A DNA stretch of 18,686 nucleotides. Source: Bacteroidales bacterium UBA3754 (lineage in GTDB: Bacteria > Bacteroidota > Bacteroidia > Bacteroidales > UBA1715). The position numbers were made by a program, and so were the translations under genes. This document shows positions 15,081-18,686 of this stretch, one piece after another. Positions within the stretch are counted from its first letter, which is position 1. Every line of letters begins with the position of its first letter. Under the pieces are notes generated by a model, which was not told the DNA's origin, did not search any database, and saw only the letters and a program-made list of their open reading frames with translations. The stretch lies in NCBI GenBank assembly GCA_002371705.1, contig DFGI01000014.1:1-18686 (forward strand), given 5' to 3'.

Positions 15081-15847
15081 TATTTACCGAACGTACGTAA
15101 CTTAATTGCAGTAATAACTTGTTTTGTATTCGACAGGAACTCGCCGTTCATCATCCAACTGTAATAACTTGGGTCTCTGCGGAATACATCGGAAACCAAC
15201 TGACCTTTGTACTTACCGAAATTGAATACTTCCTGTTTTTTATCGTTGTAAATAATGCGTCCCGCAAAATCCACATTATTAGTATGGTGTGTGTATTCGC
15301 TTAAAAAGTCCACATTATTCTGCATATCAGGATATTTGTCGAGCTGAGCTTGCAATACCTCATAGGTTGCATAGGTGTCGGCATCGGCGGCATGCGCGCC
15401 TTCCAAATCTTTTTCACAGTAGAATTTATAGGCAGCAGAAAGTGTGCGCGGCTCTTTTTTCAAGTACAGCACGTGTACGTCCACAAATTTACGTTTCGAC
15501 CAATCGAAATTCACATTTGCGCGCGAAAACTCTTCGGCGAGCAACGGCACATCAAATTTATTGGAATTATAGCCTGCTATATCGCAATCATCAAGCAATT
15601 GGGCAATTTCTTTCGCAATTTCCGAAAAATGAGGTTTATCAGCTACGTCAGCATCGGTAATGTGGTGGACAGCTGTAGCTGATTCTGGTATTGGCATACC
15701 TGGGTTCACACGACGCGTAATTGCAGTTTCATCGCCATTTGGCAATACCTTCAGCACTGAAATTTCAACAATTCTATCTTTTACTACGTCAATTCCAGTT
15801 GTCTCCAAATCAAAAAACGCGATAGGTCTGTGTAATTGAAGTTTCAT
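15080..15847 (-). CDS. DnaQ-like 3'-5' exonuclease with C-terminal DUF3820-like domain
   Basis: A 255-residue protein with a DEDDh exonuclease domain (about 7-175). Exo I is FFDLETTG with D13 and E15, Exo II has D99 in GYNSNKFD, and Exo III has H152 and D157 in AHAADADTYA. All five catalytic residues are present, so it should be active on DNA or RNA 3' ends with two metal ions. Residues about 207-250 (FNFGKYKGQLVSDVF, PSYYSWMM) match the small FGKYKG domain known as DUF3820. This arrangement is common in Bacteroidetes DnaQ-like proteins. It could be a proofreading or repair exonuclease; the location behind dnaN supports a replication link but does not prove it. The next gene overlaps by TAATG. 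Confidence 0.93.
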   Translation of the reverse strand: MKLQLHRPIAFFDLETTGIDVVKDRIVEISVLKVLPNGDETAITRRVNPGMPIPESATAVHHITDADVADKPHFSEIAKEIAQLLDDCDIAGYNSNKFDVPLLAEEFSRANVNFDWSKRKFVDVHVLYLKKEPRTLSAAYKFYCEKDLEGAHAADADTYATYEVLQAQLDKYPDMQNNVDFLSEYTHHTNNVDFAGRIIYNDKKQEVFNFGKYKGQLVSDVFRRDPSYYSWMMNGEFLSNTKQVITAIKLRTFGK

Positions 15848-15863
15848 ATTCGTATTAAATAAA

Positions 15864-15889
15864 AAGAGTGGCTATACCTAACCACTCTT
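15864..15889 (-). terminator. hairpin terminator after dnaN, just ahead of the exonuclease gene
   Basis: On the minus strand AAGAGTGG and CCACTCTT form an 8-bp stem that extends to 11 bp (one G-U pair) closing a GGTA tetraloop. It is followed directly by TTTATTTAAT. It sits 21 nt after the dnaN stop and 16 nt before the exonuclease ATG. It fits a Rho-independent terminator of the gyrB-dnaN transcript. Because the stem ends so close to the next start, it could also act as an attenuator for the exonuclease operon. Confidence 0.65.
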
Positions 15890-15909
15890 CGATTCTCATT
15901 TTCAATATA

Positions 15910-17031
15910 TTAAATCAACATTGGCATCAACAGCATCAACACATCCTCGTTGTCATCTTCCTTATCAACAGGAATGATTAAACCTGCGCGTGACGGGTCA
16001 GACATTTCAAGACTAACATCTTCACTATTAATATTATCCAAAATTGTCAACAAGAATTTCGATTTGAAACCAATTTGAATATCCTCGCCTTCGTAACGAC
16101 AGTTCAACTCTTCTTTTGCCGAACTTGCATAGTCAATATTTTGAGCGGAAATCAACAAACGAGTGCCCGACATTTCCAATCGAGCCAAATTGTTTGCCGG
16201 ATTCGAGAAGAACGCAACTCGGCGGAGTTTCTTATAGAATTCATCCTTGTTAACAAGCAACACATTCGGATTTTCTGTTGGGATAACCGCTTTATAGTTT
16301 GGATAACGGCCTTCAATCAAACGGCAGTTCATAACGTATGAACCCATTGATATAACAACTTGTTTTTCATCGAATTCCACTTGCACATCGTTGTTTCCTT
16401 TTGCCAAAATCGCCTTTAAAATAGTAGCTGGCTTTTTCGGGAAAATGAACGATGCCTCGTTTTCCGACTTAACATCAGTACGAGTGTAGCGTGCCAATTT
16501 GTGCGAATCCGTAGCAACCAAACGAAGGTGTTCCTGTGTCAATTCAAACAAAATACCTGTAAGAATTGGACGGGAATCCTCGTCCGAAGTTGCGAACACC
16601 GTGCTTGCAAGACCTTTTTGCAACACATCTGAAGCAATGGTGAACGATGATTTTGTGTCGGCAAGAGGTTGGTTTGTTGGAAAATCCTCACCACTTGCAC
16701 CGGCAATACTATATTTACCACTTGCGGACAATATGTCAATTTTGTAGTTTGTCAAATCAACCTTGAATGTAAGCGGTTCATCGGCGAACAACCCCAACAT
16801 ATCGGTCAAACGTTTAGCCTCAATAGCAACGATACCGCTGCCGTTCACATTTTCCAACTGTAATTGGGTTTCTAAACGAGTTTCCAAATCCGAGGCTTCA
16901 ATTTTCAAAGTGTTACCATCCAATGTGAACAAGAAGTTGTCCAATATCGGCATAGTATTCTTTGAATTGATAACACCTTTGATTGTGTTCAATTGACTTA
17001 ACAAGTCTGATGTTGAAACTATAAATTCCAT
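15910..17031 (-). CDS. dnaN: DNA polymerase III beta subunit (sliding clamp)
   Basis: At 373 residues this is the normal length for DnaN. Three clamp domains run in order: MEFIVSTSDLLSQLNTIKGVI at the start, then EASDLETRLET, SIAGASGEDFPTNQ, ILTGILFEL, LVATDSHKLARY, MNCRLIEGRYPNYKAVIP, SKFLLTIL and a terminal LMLLMPMLI. The dimeric ring tethers replicative polymerase and repair factors to DNA. It follows gyrB after 29 nt on the same strand, most likely as one transcript. A hairpin terminator lies downstream. Confidence 0.98.
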   Translation of the reverse strand: MEFIVSTSDLLSQLNTIKGVINSKNTMPILDNFLFTLDGNTLKIEASDLETRLETQLQLENVNGSGIVAIEAKRLTDMLGLFADEPLTFKVDLTNYKIDILSASGKYSIAGASGEDFPTNQPLADTKSSFTIASDVLQKGLASTVFATSDEDSRPILTGILFELTQEHLRLVATDSHKLARYTRTDVKSENEASFIFPKKPATILKAILAKGNNDVQVEFDEKQVVISMGSYVMNCRLIEGRYPNYKAVIPTENPNVLLVNKDEFYKKLRRVAFFSNPANNLARLEMSGTRLLISAQNIDYASSAKEELNCRYEGEDIQIGFKSKFLLTILDNINSEDVSLEMSDPSRAGLIIPVDKEDDNEDVLMLLMPMLI

Positions 17032-17060
17032 TATTTTAGATTTTTGTGATTACTTAATTA

Positions 17061-18686
17061 TTATGCATCAATATTTGCAAATTTAGCATTTTCCTCGATA
17101 AACTGACGGCGTGGCGGAACATCGTCGCCCATAAGCATTGCGATAGCCGCATCGGCAGCTGCACTACTTTCTATGCTCACTTGACGGAGGGTTCTGTTCT
17201 CTGGGCACATAGTTGTTTCCCACAACTGTTCAGGGTTCATTTCACCAAGACCTTTGTATCGCTGAACCGTCACAGCTTTGTCAGCATCACGACCAGCGCT
17301 GAATTCCTGGATTGCCTCAATTCGTTGTTCCTCAGACCAGCAATAACGTTGCTCGTTTTTCTTTGTTTTTGATTTCACCAAATACAATGGCGGGCAAGCC
17401 ACGTACAAATATCCTTTTTCAATAACTTCCTTCATATACCGGAAGAACAGCGTCATCACCAATGTTTCAATGTGGCTACCATCGACGTCGGCATCACACA
17501 TTATAATAATCTTATGATAACGAATTTTCTCAATGTTAACCGCCTTGCTATCCTCGTCATTTCCAATGGTAATACCGAGAGCCTTCATAATGTTATTGAT
17601 TTCCTCGCTCTCATAAATTCTGTGAAGCATAGCTTTCTCCACATTCAGAATCTTACCACGCAACGGCAAAATTGCCTGAAAGTGACGGTCGCGACCTTGT
17701 TTTGCCGAACCACCTGCAGAATCTCCCTCGACAAGGAACAATTCACATTTTTCAGGATTTCTGTCGGAACAATCAGCCAACTTACCAGGAAGACCACCAC
17801 CCGACATAGCAGTTTTACGTTGCACATCACGGGCCTTACGGGCTGCGATACGGGCACGTGCAGCAAGCACGACTTTGTCAACTATAGCCTTTGCCTGTTT
17901 TGGATGTTCCTCCAAATAATACTTCAACATTTCGCTCACCGCTTGGTCAACCGCGCTCGAAACCTCGGAGTTTCCAAGTTTTGTTTTGGTCTGACCTTCA
18001 AACAAAGGTTCCATCACTTTAACTGAAACCACAGCTGTCAAACCTTCACGGAAGTCATCGCCACTGATTTCGATTTTCTGTTTTTCAAGAATACCTTGGT
18101 CATCGGCATATTTCTTCAACGTACGCGTCAAACCACGGCGGAATCCCTCCAAGTGCGTTCCACCCTCTATCGTATTGATATTGTTCACATAGGTATGAAC
18201 ATTCTCGCTATATTCGGTGTTGTATTTCAACGCAATTTCAACAGGAATGTCGTTTTTAACCGTATCAATATAAATAACATCTTCAATCAACGATTCGCGC
18301 GAGCCGTCAAGATAGGTCGCAAATTCCTTCAAACCTTCTTGAGAATAGAACGACACAGATTTTGGTTTACCCTCAGCGTCTTTATTACGCATATCTGTCA
18401 GCTGCAGACTCACGCCTTTATTAAGGTACGCCAATTCACGCAAACGATTTTCCAACACATAGAATTGATATTCTGTCGTCATAAAAATTGACCCATCTGG
18501 CCAGAACGACACTTCTGTTCCAGTTTTGTCGGTTGTACCAATTTCTTCCACACCAGTTACTGGCTTACCTTTCGCATATTCTTGACGGTACATTTTCCCG
18601 TCACGGCAAACCGTAACAACACATTTTGTGGAAAGTGCGTTCACACAGGAAACACCAACACCGTGAAGACCACCGGAAACTTTATA
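17061..18686 (-). CDS. gyrB: DNA gyrase subunit B (5' end outside window)
   Basis: 541 codons are visible, with the frame open through the right edge. The apparent start at 18644 is only a GTG inside the gene: translation continues upstream as YKVSGGLHGVGVSCVNALS, the conserved GHKL ATPase glycine-rich motif. About 110 N-terminal residues are missing. Then come the transducer domain, the TOPRIM domain (EGDSAGGSAKQGRDRHFQAI, DADVDGSHI) and the gyrase tail QRYKGLGEMNPEQLWETTM, ending PPRRQFIEENAKFANID. The QLWETTM and tail signatures favour GyrB over ParE. With GyrA it introduces negative supercoils using ATP. Confidence 0.98.
   Translation of the reverse strand, partial: YKVSGGLHGVGVSCVNALSTKCVVTVCRDGKMYRQEYAKGKPVTGVEEIGTTDKTGTEVSFWPDGSIFMTTEYQFYVLENRLRELAYLNKGVSLQLTDMRNKDAEGKPKSVSFYSQEGLKEFATYLDGSRESLIEDVIYIDTVKNDIPVEIALKYNTEYSENVHTYVNNINTIEGGTHLEGFRRGLTRTLKKYADDQGILEKQKIEISGDDFREGLTAVVSVKVMEPLFEGQTKTKLGNSEVSSAVDQAVSEMLKYYLEEHPKQAKAIVDKVVLAARARIAARKARDVQRKTAMSGGGLPGKLADCSDRNPEKCELFLVEGDSAGGSAKQGRDRHFQAILPLRGKILNVEKAMLHRIYESEEINNIMKALGITIGNDEDSKAVNIEKIRYHKIIIMCDADVDGSHIETLVMTLFFRYMKEVIEKGYLYVACPPLYLVKSKTKKNEQRYCWSEEQRIEAIQEFSAGRDADKAVTVQRYKGLGEMNPEQLWETTMCPENRTLRQVSIESSAAADAAIAMLMGDDVPPRRQFIEENAKFANIDA

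Noticed and set aside
18602..18644. Start of gyrB at the GTG at 18644
   Set aside because: The conserved ATPase motif continues upstream in frame to the window edge, so this is an internal valine codon.

Overview
The window looks like a chromosomal segment of a Bacteroidetes bacterium, probably order Bacteroidales. The grounds are a secreted giant protein ending in a type IX secretion (T9SS) sorting domain, -7 boxes of the form TAnnTTTG in front of several genes, starts without Shine-Dalgarno sequences, a MacB-like permease, and gyrB/dnaN proteins of Bacteroidetes type. The species cannot be named from the sequence.

Positions 1-7504 (all minus strand) form one accessory operon built around a type I restriction-modification (R-M) system. 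In transcription order it holds a one-TRD (half-size) HsdS-like protein, HsdM, a DinD-family protein, a five-helix membrane protein with a lysozyme-like motif, a full two-TRD HsdS, a second membrane protein with a large non-membrane domain, and an AlbA_2/GHKL ATP-binding protein. The last ends in tetrapeptide repeats and runs off the left edge. hsdR is not in the window and would be expected further left. The hsdM and AlbA_2 genes are fairly GC-rich while the membrane genes between them are very AT-rich, so the operon looks assembled from parts of different origin. The two unrecognised membrane proteins between the hsd genes are the best candidates here for an undescribed function.

Positions 7505-7743 are a divergent promoter region. 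To the right, on the plus strand, lie a MacB/FtsX-type ABC permease without an ATPase gene beside it, tsaE (tRNA t6A biosynthesis ATPase), and a 1374-residue secreted, cysteine-containing protein with GLUG-like repeats and a T9SS C-terminal domain.

From 13683 to the right edge everything is on the minus strand. In transcription order it comprises gyrB (5' end outside the window), dnaN, a hairpin terminator, a DnaQ-like 3'-5' exonuclease, a fumarylacetoacetate-hydrolase-fold protein that has lost its metal ligands, a DUF2461 protein and tRNA-Gly(CCC). This is a core replication neighbourhood with a small conserved tail operon.
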